A stretch of 64,000 nucleotides of DNA from Paucimonas lemoignei (GCF_004342585.1 NZ_SLZQ01000012.1:1-64000), one strand, 5' to 3'; positions 18,871 to 28,249 are shown, numbered from the stretch's first letter. The notes: generated by a model from the sequence alone, not told the origin. Numbers and translations: made by a program.

Positions 18871-20037
18871 TCATGCGAAACCGACCCGAAAGCGAATCAC
18901 CCCCACCAGCCGCCAGAACACGGCCAGGGGAGGAATAAGGACGGAGGTCACCATCATTTCCATGACGTGTGACGGCGTCAGGATCGTGCCGCGCAACCGT
19001 TGCAGGCAAAACCGCCCGGTGAGCGCAAGCCAGCCGAGACCGGCTGCGAGACCCAGCCATGAATTGCCGGCCAGCGGCGCCACGACCATCATGAGCAGGA
19101 AAATGACGATGGCATAGTAATCCCAGCGCGCCCTGGCGCGGATCTTCTTGCGGTACAGGTCGCGGTGCTTCTTGAATAGCAAGGCATCGAACTGCACCTT
19201 CTTTTGCTGCGACAGGCTTACGCCCCAGCGGGCCGGGCGGATGGGATGCTCCACCACTGCCTGCGGCACATGGGCGATCGCGATATCGGCTTGCAGCAGG
19301 CGGAAGTACAGGTCCGCATCCTCCCGCCAAGCGAGCTGGAATCGCTCGTCGAAGCCGCCCAGTTCTTCCAGCACATGTTTCAGGCAAAAGCAGTTCGCCG
19401 TGACGAATTCGGCAGTCTCCAGACCCTTGGCATCGCGTTCGTAATCGGTCGGCGTGCCGCTGAATGGCATCACGATTCTTCCCCAGGCCGCCTGCACATT
19501 GCCATCGAACGCAGCCAGACCGTTGGCCAGCCAGTCGCGATAGGGAATGGTGTCGTCGTCGGTGAAGGCGATGACTGCGCCGCTTGCGCTCTGCCAGCCG
19601 CGATTGCGCGCGGCGGCGGGGCCATGCGGCCCTTCCGAGGGAATGTAGATCACGCGCGGCCCGGTGACCTTCAGCTGGTTGATCCATTTTTCCGCCACAT
19701 CCCGCGTGGCCTGATGCGGGCCGTCGTCGACGACGATGATTTCGAAGCGAGTGGCATCGAATACTTGCGCGGCAAGGGCGCGCAGGCACCGCTCCAGCAA
19801 GTCCGGCCTGTTGTATGTCGGCACGACCACGGAAATCTGCGTATTGCCCGCGCCGGGACGGATGGGCGACACGCTGCCGGGGTCGTGAGCGGCTCTACTA
19901 TGCTCTTGAAAATTTTTCCGATTGCCTGCGCGGAGCCTGGCTTCATTGCCAGCCGGATTGGGCGGAGCATCCTTTCTGAGGTTCAGCAAATCAAGAAAAC
20001 TTTTGTACATCCCGGCGGTTTTCGACATGGAAGCCAT
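18871..20037 (-). CDS. GT2 glycosyltransferase with C-terminal membrane segments
   Basis: A 388-residue GT-A enzyme. After a basic N-terminal extension of about 65 residues comes ISVVVPTYNRPDLLERCLRAL. EIIVVDDG and the metal-binding FTDDDTIPYRDW (DxD) are intact, and GGFDERFQLAWREDADLYFRL is the acceptor/base segment. Two or three hydrophobic stretches near the C-terminus (YYAIVIFLLMMVVAPLAG onward) suggest a membrane anchor. It starts at ATG 20037 with GGAAGGA upstream. A full-length paralog with the same membrane tail (ending FRVG plus FA or FI) lies at 31401-32534. Confidence 0.87.
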   Translation of the reverse strand: MASMSKTAGMYKSFLDLLNLRKDAPPNPAGNEARLRAGNRKNFQEHSRAAHDPGSVSPIRPGAGNTQISVVVPTYNRPDLLERCLRALAAQVFDATRFEIIVVDDGPHQATRDVAEKWINQLKVTGPRVIYIPSEGPHGPAAARNRGWQSASGAVIAFTDDDTIPYRDWLANGLAAFDGNVQAAWGRIVMPFSGTPTDYERDAKGLETAEFVTANCFCLKHVLEELGGFDERFQLAWREDADLYFRLLQADIAIAHVPQAVVEHPIRPARWGVSLSQQKKVQFDALLFKKHRDLYRKKIRARARWDYYAIVIFLLMMVVAPLAGNSWLGLAAGLGWLALTGRFCLQRLRGTILTPSHVMEMMVTSVLIPPLAVFWRLVGVIRFRVGFA

Positions 20038-20171
20038 TCGTTTATTCCTTCCTGCGCAAGAAAGAAATCATTTGCCTGAAAACTGGCACTCGCGAGTCAA
20101 CGCAAAACCTCGGGAATGATGCAATTCGCATTCCATCGCCGCTTTTGAGGAAACTCAAATCGAGAAAGCCT

Positions 20172-21959
20172 TCAGGCTTTTTCAAGAGGAAGGCCGTGCT
20201 CCTGCAGATACCATAGACGCGCATAGGCGCCGTTCTGCTGCAAGAGCGAAGCGTGGGTGCCTCGTTCGACGATATGCCCATGGTCCATGACGATGATTTG
20301 GTCGGCCCCGACGATCGTCGACAGGCGGTGCGCGATGACGAGCGTGGTGCGGTTGCGCGCCAGCCGGTCCAGTTCGGCCTGGATGGCCCGTTCGGATTCG
20401 AGATCGAGCGCCGACGTGGCTTCGTCGAAGATCAGGATGGGCGGATTTTTCAGAATGGCCCGTGCCAGCGCGATGCGCTGTTTCTCGCCGCCGGAGATCT
20501 TGACGCCGCGTTCGCCGACTGGCGTATCGTATCCCTGCGGCTGGGCACTGATGAAGTCATGGATTTGCGCCGCCTTTGCCGCGGCAATCACTTCGCTGCG
20601 CGCCGCTGTAGGGCGGCCATAGGCGATGTTGTAGGCAATGGTATCGTTGAACAGGATCGTATCCTGCGGCACCACGCCGATCATGTGGCGCAGGCTGGCG
20701 GTATTGACGTTGCGGATATCCTGTCCATCGATCCTGATGCTGCCGGCGCCGACATCGTAGAAACGCAGCAGCAGGCGCGCCAGTGTCGATTTGCCGGAAC
20801 CGCTGCCGCCTACGACGGCGATGGTCGTGCCCGCCGGGATGGTGAAGCTGACGTCATGCAGGATGGGGCGGCCCGGATCGTACTGGAAGGCGACATGCTC
20901 GAAAGTGATTTCCGCCTTGCGAAGCTGCAGATCGGGCAAGCCCGGCGGCTCCACGACATCCGGTTTCTCGCGTAAAAGCTCAAGCAGCTTTTCGGCATTG
21001 ATCAGCGCGTCGCGTACTTCGCGATAGACAAAGCCCAGTGCATTCAGCGGAAGGCAGATTTGAATCACATACGCATTGATCAGCACGAGGTCGCCTACCG
21101 TCATCTGTTGCGTGGCCACGCCTTGCCCGGCTAGCAGCATGACGGACGCCACGCCGATGGCGATGATGCCGCTCTGGCCGACGTGCAGGATGAAGAGAGC
21201 CTTCTGATTCGAGACGGCGGCATCCGCCCAGCGTCCCATGATGCGCTCGAAACGCCGGGCTTCCAGCGACTCGTTGGTGAAATACTTGACCGCGTCTGCG
21301 TTCATCAGGCTGTCTGCCAGGCGGTTCTTGGCGGTGGTGTCGAGCCGGTTGACGCGCCGCTGGAATATGGCCCGCCGCTGCGTGAACGACAAGGTAAAGC
21401 CGGTATACAGGAGAAAGGTGACGGCAATGATGGCCGTGAACCAGACGCTGTAGTTCGCCAGCATGATGACGAGCACCATCCCGATCTCGATCAAGGTCGG
21501 CACCAGGGTGAACAGGCCCACGCCGAGCAGAAACGAAATGCCGGCAGTGCCGCGATCGATATTGGGCAAGAGGCCACCCAGCTGGCGACGTGCATGGAAG
21601 CTCGCTCCCAGTTCATGCAGATGATTGAAAGTCTTTTGCGCAAATTCCGCCACCGTGTGCTGGGTCACGCGCGAAAAAAATAGGTCGCGCAATTCGGTAA
21701 ACAAGGTGCTCGAAAAGCGCAGGATGGCGTAGCCGGAAAGCATGAGTATCGGCAGGGTATGGATCGTTTCCGGCCGCGACAAATGATCGACGATACGTTT
21801 GAGCATCAGCGGGACGCCGACGGTCGCCACTTTAGCCATGATCAGGAATACCAGGGCAAATATCACGCGCCCGCGATATAACGCGATCACGTTCCACAAG
21901 CTACGCATGATATTCGGCCCCTGCTCAGGATGGTCGATGCTTTTGTTTGGCTGATCCAT
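20172..21959 (-). CDS. ABC exporter half-transporter, ATM1/HMT-like
   Basis: A 595-residue permease-ATPase fusion. Six membrane segments occupy residues about 25-310, with VKYFTNESLEARRFERIM in a cytoplasmic loop as in ATM1-type exporters. The ATPase has Walker A VVGGSGSGKST, signature ISGGEKQRIALARA, Walker [12 protein letters not shown] and the H-loop VIAHRLST. ATM1-type proteins export glutathione-linked or metal compounds, but here the gene leads a minus-strand run with GT2 and GT4 genes and lies divergent from the carbamoyltransferase. A role in exporting the locus product is possible. No other transport gene is in the locus. Confidence 0.85.
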   Translation of the reverse strand: MDQPNKSIDHPEQGPNIMRSLWNVIALYRGRVIFALVFLIMAKVATVGVPLMLKRIVDHLSRPETIHTLPILMLSGYAILRFSSTLFTELRDLFFSRVTQHTVAEFAQKTFNHLHELGASFHARRQLGGLLPNIDRGTAGISFLLGVGLFTLVPTLIEIGMVLVIMLANYSVWFTAIIAVTFLLYTGFTLSFTQRRAIFQRRVNRLDTTAKNRLADSLMNADAVKYFTNESLEARRFERIMGRWADAAVSNQKALFILHVGQSGIIAIGVASVMLLAGQGVATQQMTVGDLVLINAYVIQICLPLNALGFVYREVRDALINAEKLLELLREKPDVVEPPGLPDLQLRKAEITFEHVAFQYDPGRPILHDVSFTIPAGTTIAVVGGSGSGKSTLARLLLRFYDVGAGSIRIDGQDIRNVNTASLRHMIGVVPQDTILFNDTIAYNIAYGRPTAARSEVIAAAKAAQIHDFISAQPQGYDTPVGERGVKISGGEKQRIALARAILKNPPILIFDEATSALDLESERAIQAELDRLARNRTTLVIAHRLSTIVGADQIIVMDHGHIVERGTHASLLQQNGAYARLWYLQEHGLPLEKA

Positions 21960-22362
21960 GGAAATTCAGGTGACTGATCGATAGGTGAAGCTTGCTAAGC
22001 AATTTTCATGCAGTGTTTTAACTTGCGATGGTAAGCACTACTTGACGCTGCAATATTTACATAGTGAAGGCCTGTGCTAAACGAGTAGAGCTAAGAGAAC
22101 TTCGCATGCATTACGTTCGATCTCTCATTTGCATTAATTTTTTTCAAGTCTTTTTCGGATATGCGTTCCTATAGTTCTTGCACAGGTGTTTTGCAATAAC
22201 TGCTGCTCACGTTGTTCGGATGAGCGCCAGTCGCGCGGTGGCTGGTCCGGATCAGGTCACGGTCCTAACTAATGCCGGCGAAAAAATATCGAAATGGCGG
22301 GTACATCAATTGCTTTACCGGGAGGTCTCTACAGACAGGATGTCGACTTACCGGAGGTCTAT
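21960..22362. other. Divergent promoter region, ABC exporter/carbamoyltransferase
   Basis: About 400 AT-rich bases with no gene. Poly-T and poly-A tracts around 22138-22155 may bend DNA. A GC-containing tract near 22180-22195 was compared with the sigma-54 consensus but has the wrong spacing. Confidence 0.5.
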
Positions 22363-24078
22363 GTGTACACCTTAGGGATCAATGCCGCATATCATGATTC
22401 GGCTGCCTGCCTCGTGCAGGACGGCATCGTACTGGCAGCCGTGGAAGATGAGCGCTTTACTCGTGTGAAGCATGGCAAGCGGCCAGTGCCGTTCACGACG
22501 TGGGAATTGCCCTTCCATGCAATCGACTACTGCCTGAAAGAAGCGAGGATCGAATTGAAGGATGTGGACCATGTCGCCTATTCATATCAGCCGAACCTGT
22601 TGCTGGGCGAGTGGGCAGGCGCCGAGACCATCACCTTGCCGCTGGAGCCGTCGCGTCATCAGTCCGACTGGCTATCTCCCTGGGACCCTCTTTTCCTGTC
22701 TTCGATCGTCAATGCGCCGCGCCAACTGGCCAGCGGCGCACCGCATCATTTGAAGAAGCGCTTCAAGGGCGTGCGGCACGATGGGCCGTACCGCTGGCAC
22801 TTCGTCGAACACCATCTTTCCCATGAGGCCAGCGCATTCCTGGCCGCACCCTTCGACGACTGCGCAGTGCTGACCATGGACGGGCGCGGCGAACAGGCCA
22901 CCACCAGCTTCGGCCGCTACGCGGGTGGCGAGTACCAACGCATCAAGCAGGTCAACTTGCCGCATTCGCTCGGTCTCGTGTACGAAGCCGTCACCAGCCA
23001 TCTCGGATTCCTGCATTCCTCGGACGAATACAAGGTGATGGCGCTGGCATCCTACGGCAAACCGGTATACGCGCCGCTGTTCCGCGAAATCATCACCTAC
23101 AAGGGCGCAGGCGAATACGAAGTCCAACCGGTGCAGTGGGAAGAGCTGCTGGGACCGGCGCGCGAACGCGGCTCGGAGCTGACGCAAAACCACATGGATA
23201 TCGCGCACTCCCTGCAGGTGGTGCTGGAAGAAACCGTGCTGAAAATGGCGAACTGGCTGCAGCAGGAAACCGGCATGAAAAAACTCGCGATGGCGGGCGG
23301 CGTTGCTCTCAATTGCGTCATGAATGCGCGCTTGCGTGACCGCTCGGCGTTCGATGAAGTGTGGGTCCAGCCGGCAGCGGGCGATGCCGGCACGGCGCTT
23401 GGCGCGGCGTTACGGATCGATGCGCAGGAACGTCAAGACCGCCGCCGCTACTGGCAAATGGACCATGCCTTTCTCGGCCCCGCCTATGGCGACGATGAAA
23501 TCGAAGCGTTCCTGAAACAGGCCAAGCTGCGCTATCGCCGCGTGGACAATATTGCCGAGGCGGCGGCGGAACTGCTCGCGCAGAACAAGGTCATAGGCTG
23601 GTTCCAGGGGCGCATGGAATTCGGCCCGCGTGCGCTGGGGGCGCGCTCGATCCTGGCATCGCCCGTCAAGCCGGAAATGCAGGCGCACCTCAACCTGATC
23701 AAGGATCGCGAAGACTTCCGCCCGGTCGCGCCGGTCGTGTTGGAAGAAGAAGTCGACAAGTGGTTCGTCAACGGCGGCGTGGCGCCTTTCATGGTGTTTG
23801 TGTATGACGTGATACCGTCCAAGGCGGATGCCATCCCGGCCGTGCGCCATGTCGACGGCACGGCGCGCGTGCAGACGATCAACCGCGACCAGCATCCGCT
23901 CTATTACGATCTGTTGCGCACGTTTGCGCGGAAGACGGATGTGCCTGTCCTGATCAATACTTCCTTCAATACGCGCGGAGAACCGGTGGTGTGCACGCCG
24001 CGTGATGCGGTCGAGTCCTACCTGACCACGCCGCTCGATGCGCTGGCGATCGGCTCGTTCATCCTGGAGAAAAATTGA
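22363..24078 (+). CDS. O-carbamoyltransferase, NodU/TobZ family
   Basis: A 571-residue enzyme expected to transfer a carbamoyl group from carbamoyl phosphate, through carbamoyl-AMP, to a hydroxyl of a sugar. The N-terminal TLGINAAYHDSAACLV and FVEHHLSHEASAF (metal-binding histidines) with LTMDGRGEQATTSFG form the Kae1-like domain. GGVALNCVMNARL and the C-terminal GRMEFGPRALGARSILA with NTSFNTRGEPVV form the YrdC-like and carbamoyl-transfer parts. The start is GTG 22363, because GGAGG at 22353-22357 lies five bases upstream and the protein then begins at the conserved MYTLGINAAYH. It is followed after four bases by the GT9 gene. Confidence 0.9.
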   Translation: MYTLGINAAYHDSAACLVQDGIVLAAVEDERFTRVKHGKRPVPFTTWELPFHAIDYCLKEARIELKDVDHVAYSYQPNLLLGEWAGAETITLPLEPSRHQSDWLSPWDPLFLSSIVNAPRQLASGAPHHLKKRFKGVRHDGPYRWHFVEHHLSHEASAFLAAPFDDCAVLTMDGRGEQATTSFGRYAGGEYQRIKQVNLPHSLGLVYEAVTSHLGFLHSSDEYKVMALASYGKPVYAPLFREIITYKGAGEYEVQPVQWEELLGPARERGSELTQNHMDIAHSLQVVLEETVLKMANWLQQETGMKKLAMAGGVALNCVMNARLRDRSAFDEVWVQPAAGDAGTALGAALRIDAQERQDRRRYWQMDHAFLGPAYGDDEIEAFLKQAKLRYRRVDNIAEAAAELLAQNKVIGWFQGRMEFGPRALGARSILASPVKPEMQAHLNLIKDREDFRPVAPVVLEEEVDKWFVNGGVAPFMVFVYDVIPSKADAIPAVRHVDGTARVQTINRDQHPLYYDLLRTFARKTDVPVLINTSFNTRGEPVVCTPRDAVESYLTTPLDALAIGSFILEKN

Positions 24079-24082
24079 CGCC

Positions 24083-25219
24083 ATGGACGAGGTCGTCAAT
24101 TTTCCGCGACTTGGGGCTGGACACCATATTCTGTCCGGCCTGGAAAGTTGCTGCCGCATCGGCGTGTTTCGCGCGCTGCAGCTTGGCGACATGCTGTGCG
24201 TGGTGCCGGCGCTGCGCGCCTTGCGGCAGGCAGCGCCGGATGCGCATATTTCCCTCATTGGCTTGCCGTGGGCGGAAAGCTTTGCCAGAAGATTTCATCG
24301 GTATATCGACAGCTTTTTCAGTTTTCCCGGCTATCCCGGCTTGCCCGAGCATCCAGTCGAACTGAGCCGTATCCCCGGCTTCATGTTCGTGATGCAGGAG
24401 CAGCGCTTCGATGTCCTGCTGCAGTTGCACGGCAGTGGCGTACTGACCAATCCGCTTGTGGCCAGCTTTGGCGCTGCGCGGACCGCCGGCTTTTTCACAG
24501 AAGGTAATTTCTGCCCGGACGCCCGCTACTTCATGCCATGGGAAGAGAAGCAGCATGAAATCAGGCGCAACCTGCAACTACTTTCCTGGCTGGGTTTACC
24601 TGCCGAAGACGATGAGCTGGAATTTCCGCTCGAAGAAAAGGATTGGCGCCGCTTGCATGAATGCGGCGAAAAATTGCCGCCGCCGGGAAGCTACGTCTGC
24701 ATTCATCCCGGTGCACGCATGCCATCCCGCCGCTGGCCTGCCGAGCGCTTCGCGGCAGTGGCGGACCGCCTGCGCCGGGAAGGGCTGGCAGTCGTGCTGA
24801 CCGGCGCCAAGGAAGAAAGCGAACTGGTCCAGTCAGTCGAGCGCGCCATGCATGCGAAGCCGATCAACCTGTGCGGCAGAACCGATCTCGGTGCTTTCGC
24901 TGCACTGGTGGCGGAAGCGAGGCTGGTAGTTTGCAATGATACCGGCACTTCGCATATCGCCACGGCAGTGAAAACGCCGAGCGTGGTCATCAGTTGCGGT
25001 TCGGACTCCAGGCGATGGGCACCGCTCGATTCGCGCCGCCACCGGACGCTGGCCGCCGACGTGCCTTGTCGTCCATGCATGCACCAGGTCTGCCCGATCG
25101 GACATTTATGCGCCGATCAAATTGATGCTGAAGCCGTGTATCGGGAAGTTTGCCTGGTACTGAGCGATAACGCCAGAACTGACTTGCCTGCCGGTCCATT
25201 CACCCATATTTCGAGATGA
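24083..25219 (+). CDS. GT9 glycosyltransferase (heptosyltransferase-like)
   Basis: A 378-residue GT-B enzyme of the heptosyltransferase family: [54 protein letters not shown] (donor phosphate loop) and [15 protein letters not shown]. The Cys-rich [20 protein letters not shown] near the C-terminus resembles that of the GT9 at 9586-10734. Its closest relative in the window is the GT9 at 34462-35523, which shares [22 protein letters not shown] and MPWxE. ATG 24083 comes four bases after the carbamoyltransferase stop, so the two are probably co-translated. The acceptor is unknown; heptose transfer is inferred from family and locus. Confidence 0.87.
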   Translation: MDEVVNFPRLGAGHHILSGLESCCRIGVFRALQLGDMLCVVPALRALRQAAPDAHISLIGLPWAESFARRFHRYIDSFFSFPGYPGLPEHPVELSRIPGFMFVMQEQRFDVLLQLHGSGVLTNPLVASFGAARTAGFFTEGNFCPDARYFMPWEEKQHEIRRNLQLLSWLGLPAEDDELEFPLEEKDWRRLHECGEKLPPPGSYVCIHPGARMPSRRWPAERFAAVADRLRREGLAVVLTGAKEESELVQSVERAMHAKPINLCGRTDLGAFAALVAEARLVVCNDTGTSHIATAVKTPSVVISCGSDSRRWAPLDSRRHRTLAADVPCRPCMHQVCPIGHLCADQIDAEAVYREVCLVLSDNARTDLPAGPFTHISR

Positions 25220-25226
25220 GGTAGCC

Positions 25227-26195
25227 ATGAGAGAATTGCATAGCAAGCGGATACTCGTCACTGGCGGCGCCGGGTTCTTAGGTTCCCACTTGTGTGAATT
25301 CCTGCTGGCCAAAGGGCATGACGTGCTATGCGTGGATAATTTTTATACAGGTACAAAAGCCAATATCGCCCATCTGTTCGGCAATCCGCGCTTTGAATTC
25401 CTGCGCCATGACATTACCTTTCCGCTCTATGTGGAAGTGGATGAGATCTACAACCTTGCCTGTCCGGCGTCGCCGATCCACTACCAGTTTGATCCTGTAC
25501 AGACCACGAAGACCAGCGTGCATGGCGCGATCAACATGCTCGGACTTGCCAAGCGCGTGAAAGCGAAGATTCTGCAGGCGTCCACCAGCGAAGTCTATGG
25601 CGATCCCCAGGCGCACCCGCAAACCGAAAACTACTGGGGGCACGTGAATCCGATCGGCCTGCGGTCCTGCTACGATGAAGGCAAGCGGTGCGCGGAAACG
25701 CTGTTCATGGACTATCGCAGGCAGCATAACCTGCGAGTGAAAGTCGCCCGCATATTCAATACCTATGGCCCGCGCATGCATCCGAACGACGGACGCGTGG
25801 TATCCAATTTCGTCATCCAGGCATTGGCCGGAAAGCCGATAACGATATACGGCGATGGCAAGCAGACGCGGTCGTTCTGCTACGTCGACGACATGATTCG
25901 CGCATTCCATGCATTGATGAATACGCCGGATGATTTCACCGGACCCGTGAATGTCGGCAATCCTGGCGAATACACCATGCTGGAACTGGCCGAGCGTATC
26001 ATTGCCTTGACGGAGTCGTCTTCGCGTCTGGAATTCAAGCCGATTCCAAGCGACGATCCGGTCAGGCGCCGACCCGATATCACGCTGGCGCGGGAAAAGC
26101 TGAAATGGGAACCGGCAGTCGGGCTCGAAGATGGATTGCGGCAAACGATCGACTACTTTCGCCACGCGATGCGGAATGAAAGTGCAACGGCTTAA
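25227..26195 (+). CDS. UDP-glucuronate decarboxylase-like sugar-nucleotide SDR
   Basis: A 322-residue extended SDR. The cofactor loop is [17 protein letters not shown], and catalytic residues lie in TSEVYGDP and [12 protein letters not shown] (Tyr-x3-Lys). YWGHVNPIG and [19 protein letters not shown] are typical of UDP-xylose synthase (UXS), which oxidises and decarboxylates UDP-glucuronate to UDP-xylose via a 4-keto sugar. A dTDP-glucose 4,6-dehydratase is the main alternative, but the [12 protein letters not shown] block favours UXS. It follows the GT9 gene after seven bases with an AGGTAG ribosome site, so it completes a three-gene operon. Confidence 0.87.
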   Translation: MRELHSKRILVTGGAGFLGSHLCEFLLAKGHDVLCVDNFYTGTKANIAHLFGNPRFEFLRHDITFPLYVEVDEIYNLACPASPIHYQFDPVQTTKTSVHGAINMLGLAKRVKAKILQASTSEVYGDPQAHPQTENYWGHVNPIGLRSCYDEGKRCAETLFMDYRRQHNLRVKVARIFNTYGPRMHPNDGRVVSNFVIQALAGKPITIYGDGKQTRSFCYVDDMIRAFHALMNTPDDFTGPVNVGNPGEYTMLELAERIIALTESSSRLEFKPIPSDDPVRRRPDITLAREKLKWEPAVGLEDGLRQTIDYFRHAMRNESATA

Positions 26196-26540
26196 CATTC
26201 CCTGATTAAACACAGACGCGCTTCTCAACACACTTCGATCAAGACAAGCATTTTGGCTTATACCGACAATGTGATCCCTCCAAAAAGAACGCCTTGAGAA
26301 ATACGTTCGCCGCTTGACCTGCCTCACGAGAGTGACAGCAGGCTTATCGCACTATGTATCGTGAACTGTCACAAAATGTGACAGGGCAGATATGCCTCTT
26401 TTTTCTATTCTTAAAGTAAGACTTGCTTGATTGTGTTGAATTTCGCTAATGACTCGCAGTTGCTCGAATGAATTGTTAAAGAACTTATTAATTCTCATAG
26501 AGTCTAGCAAGCACCTTTAGCAAACGTATAAGGATAGAGA
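26196..26540. other. Intergenic region with an operator-like palindrome
   Basis: 345 bases, AT-rich in the right half, with no gene seen. Its striking element is the palindrome at 26366-26384, together with a third GTGACAG half-site at 26332-26338. Confidence 0.6.
26366..26384. promoter_or_regulatory. Operator-like palindrome CTGTCAC-N5-GTGACAG
   Basis: CTGTCACAAAATGTGACAG has perfect 7-base arms around AAAAT. A direct GTGACAG lies 34 bases to the left, and a CTGTCAC in minus-strand sense lies upstream of the hemerythrin gene (8029-8035). The regulator is unknown; the spacing rules out LexA (CTGT-N8-ACAG). Confidence 0.55.
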
Positions 26541-26960
26541 ATGACGAAAGCCATCGACTTGTTGAAAACCTCGGTAGTCTTACTCTTTGTCGGTGTGGCA
26601 CTGACAGCTTGCGAGCGGCGTGCCGCCGATGATACGACCTCACAATCCTCCGGCGCACAGTCCGCGCGCCTTGAGTCCGCCGGTTCCTCTTCACGATCCG
26701 ACAGTGGCTCGGAAGCCAGTTCTACTCTGCAACGAGCCGAGCGCGCAGTCGATGATTCGGTTCTTACCACGAAGGCCAAGTCCGCCTTGTTGGCCGATAC
26801 GACCGTGAAAGGCAGCGAGGTCAATGTCGAGACGAACAAGGGTGTCGTGACGTTGAGTGGCGCGGTGGAAAACGAGCGTCAACGAGAACGCGTGGCAAGT
26901 ATCGTCAGAGGAATTGATGGCGTGAAAAGCGTGGAAAACAAAATGACGCTGAAGAAGTAG
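26541..26960 (+). CDS. BON-domain lipoprotein
   Basis: A 139-residue lipoprotein. The signal peptide MTKAIDLLKTSVVLLFVGVA ends at lipobox LTAC (Cys24). A Ser-rich acidic linker of about 40 residues follows, then one BON domain from residue about 70: VDDSVLTTKAKSALLADTTVKG, VNVETNKGVVTLSGAVEN and RERVASIVRGIDGVKSVEN. BON domains bind phospholipid or other membranes, as in OsmY and DolP, and usually serve the envelope under osmotic or detergent stress. A sigma-54 activator gene follows 79 bases downstream. The CTGTCAC palindrome about 160 bases upstream is a candidate regulatory site. Confidence 0.9.
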   Translation: MTKAIDLLKTSVVLLFVGVALTACERRAADDTTSQSSGAQSARLESAGSSSRSDSGSEASSTLQRAERAVDDSVLTTKAKSALLADTTVKGSEVNVETNKGVVTLSGAVENERQRERVASIVRGIDGVKSVENKMTLKK

Positions 26961-26983
26961 GCTGTTGCGGAAGTAAGCTGCTG

Positions 26984-27010
26984 CGGCAATCGGGCAGGGT
27001 AAATTTTCTG
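26984..27010 (+). promoter_or_regulatory. Conserved upstream element shared with the gene at 36863
   Basis: CGGCAATCGGGCAGGGTAAA followed by TTTTCTG closely matches 36815-36840 (CGGCATTGGGCAGGTAAATT then TTTTG). Both lie 23-30 bases upstream of a start codon. TAAATT could serve as a weak -10; the GGCA/GGGCAGG part may be a regulator site. Confidence 0.4.
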
Positions 27011-27039
27011 TCCGTCCTTAACACTGGAAAATACGCGAT

Positions 27040-28170
27040 ATGTCGAATGCACTGGCAGTGGATGACGTTAACCCGATCAATGCTCCCGTTGAACATGTGG
27101 AACCGGTCAAGCCTTTGAATCATGATACGGACACGGCTCTGCAGGAAATGAGGGGGGGCGGCCATTTCGGCTTGATGATGGGTGCGGCACCTGCCATGCA
27201 GAAGCTTTATCACCATATCGCCCGCGTCGCGCCTACCGATGCGACCGTGTTATTGCTTGGGGAAAGCGGCACGGGAAAGGAACTTGCCGCCCAGTCGATC
27301 CACGCCTTCAGCCTGCGGCAGAAGCAGCCATTCATCGCTGTGAATTGCGGTGCTATTTCGCCGCAACTCATCGAGAGTGAAATCTTCGGGCATGAAAAAG
27401 GCAGCTTTACCGGCGCGGAAAGGCAGCACAAGGGATATTTCGAGCGTGCGAACGGCGGCACATTATTCCTGGACGAGATTACCGAAATGCCGATCGACCT
27501 CCAGGTCAAGCTGTTGCGCGTGCTGGAGAGCGGATCGTTCATGCGCATCGGCAGCGCGCAGGAAATCGCCTGCGACGTGCGCGTGATCGCGGCCAGCAAT
27601 CGCGATCCGGAACAGGCTGTAGCGGAAGGCAAGTTGCGCCTGGACTTATATCACCGCCTCAATGTTTTTCCAATCTATATCCCGCCTTTGCGTGAACGTG
27701 GCGAAGACGTGGCGCTTCTCGCGCAGTATTTTCTCGACGAGTTGAACGCGGCGCATGGCACCGCAAAGATTCTTACGCCGGACGCCTTGAACAATCTGGC
27801 CGAGCGCAAATGGCCAGGTAACGTCCGTGAATTGCGTAATCATGTTCAGCGTGCGTACATCCTCGCTGACCAGGTAATCAGCGTGAGTACCCTGGCGCCT
27901 GACTTCGAAGAATCTCCGTCAGCAAAGGGCATGACGCTCGCTGTTCCTGTCGGGACTTCGCTTGCGGAAGTGGATCGGCAAATTATCTTTGCCACGCTCA
28001 AGCTATGTGATGGCGTGAAAAAGCGTGCCGCCGCAATTCTCGGCATCAGCCTCAAAACGCTGTACAACCGCCTGGAAGAATATGGCATGCCGGATCGCTC
28101 CGGCGAACTGGACGAGATTGCTCCCATCCCCATTCTGGAAGAAAAGAATATTCAGAATCTGCGCTCCTGA
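27040..28170 (+). CDS. Sigma-54-dependent transcription activator without a receiver domain
   Basis: A 376-residue enhancer-binding protein. A short N-terminal region (about 45 residues) with no recognised sensor is followed by the AAA+ domain: Walker A LLLGESGTGKE, the sigma-54-contact loop EKGSFTGAERQHKG, Walker B GTLFLDEITEMP, and the R-finger region LYHRLNVFPIYIPPLRERGEDV. A Fis-type helix-turn-helix closes it (KKRAAAILGISLKTLYNRLEEYG). The contact loop is GSFTGA rather than the usual GAFTGA. Lack of a receiver domain implies control by the N-terminal part, another protein or expression level. Similar proteins often regulate exopolysaccharide loci. No cognate kinase is present nearby. Confidence 0.9.
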   Translation: MSNALAVDDVNPINAPVEHVEPVKPLNHDTDTALQEMRGGGHFGLMMGAAPAMQKLYHHIARVAPTDATVLLLGESGTGKELAAQSIHAFSLRQKQPFIAVNCGAISPQLIESEIFGHEKGSFTGAERQHKGYFERANGGTLFLDEITEMPIDLQVKLLRVLESGSFMRIGSAQEIACDVRVIAASNRDPEQAVAEGKLRLDLYHRLNVFPIYIPPLRERGEDVALLAQYFLDELNAAHGTAKILTPDALNNLAERKWPGNVRELRNHVQRAYILADQVISVSTLAPDFEESPSAKGMTLAVPVGTSLAEVDRQIIFATLKLCDGVKKRAAAILGISLKTLYNRLEEYGMPDRSGELDEIAPIPILEEKNIQNLRS

Positions 28171-28215
28171 TCAGCTTTTACCGCACTGTTGTTCCAGCCA
28201 TTACTGCCTGAAAAA

Positions 28216-28235
28216 TACTGTATGCCCATACAGAT
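28216..28235. promoter_or_regulatory. LexA (SOS) box
   Basis: TACTGTATGCCCATACAGAT contains a perfect CTGT-N8-ACAG core (28218-28233) with fully symmetric 7-base arms, matching the gamma/betaproteobacterial LexA consensus. An extended -10 (TGGTATGAT, 28250-28258) follows on the plus strand, so bound LexA would cover its -35 region. Confidence 0.75.
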
Positions 28236-28249
28236 AAAAGCTACTTTTA

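Noticed and set aside
17847-18938. 363-codon plus-strand frame opposite the GT4 gene
   Set aside because: Shadow composition with no domain; the minus-strand glycosyltransferase is well supported.
22180-22200. Possible sigma-54 promoter upstream of the carbamoyltransferase
   Set aside because: TTGCAC and TTTTGC are present, but the GG-like and GC elements are 12 rather than 10 bases apart, and the -24 GG is missing.
26366-26384. LexA box
   Set aside because: The CTGT and ACAG ends are 11 bases apart rather than 8, so it is kept only as an unknown operator.
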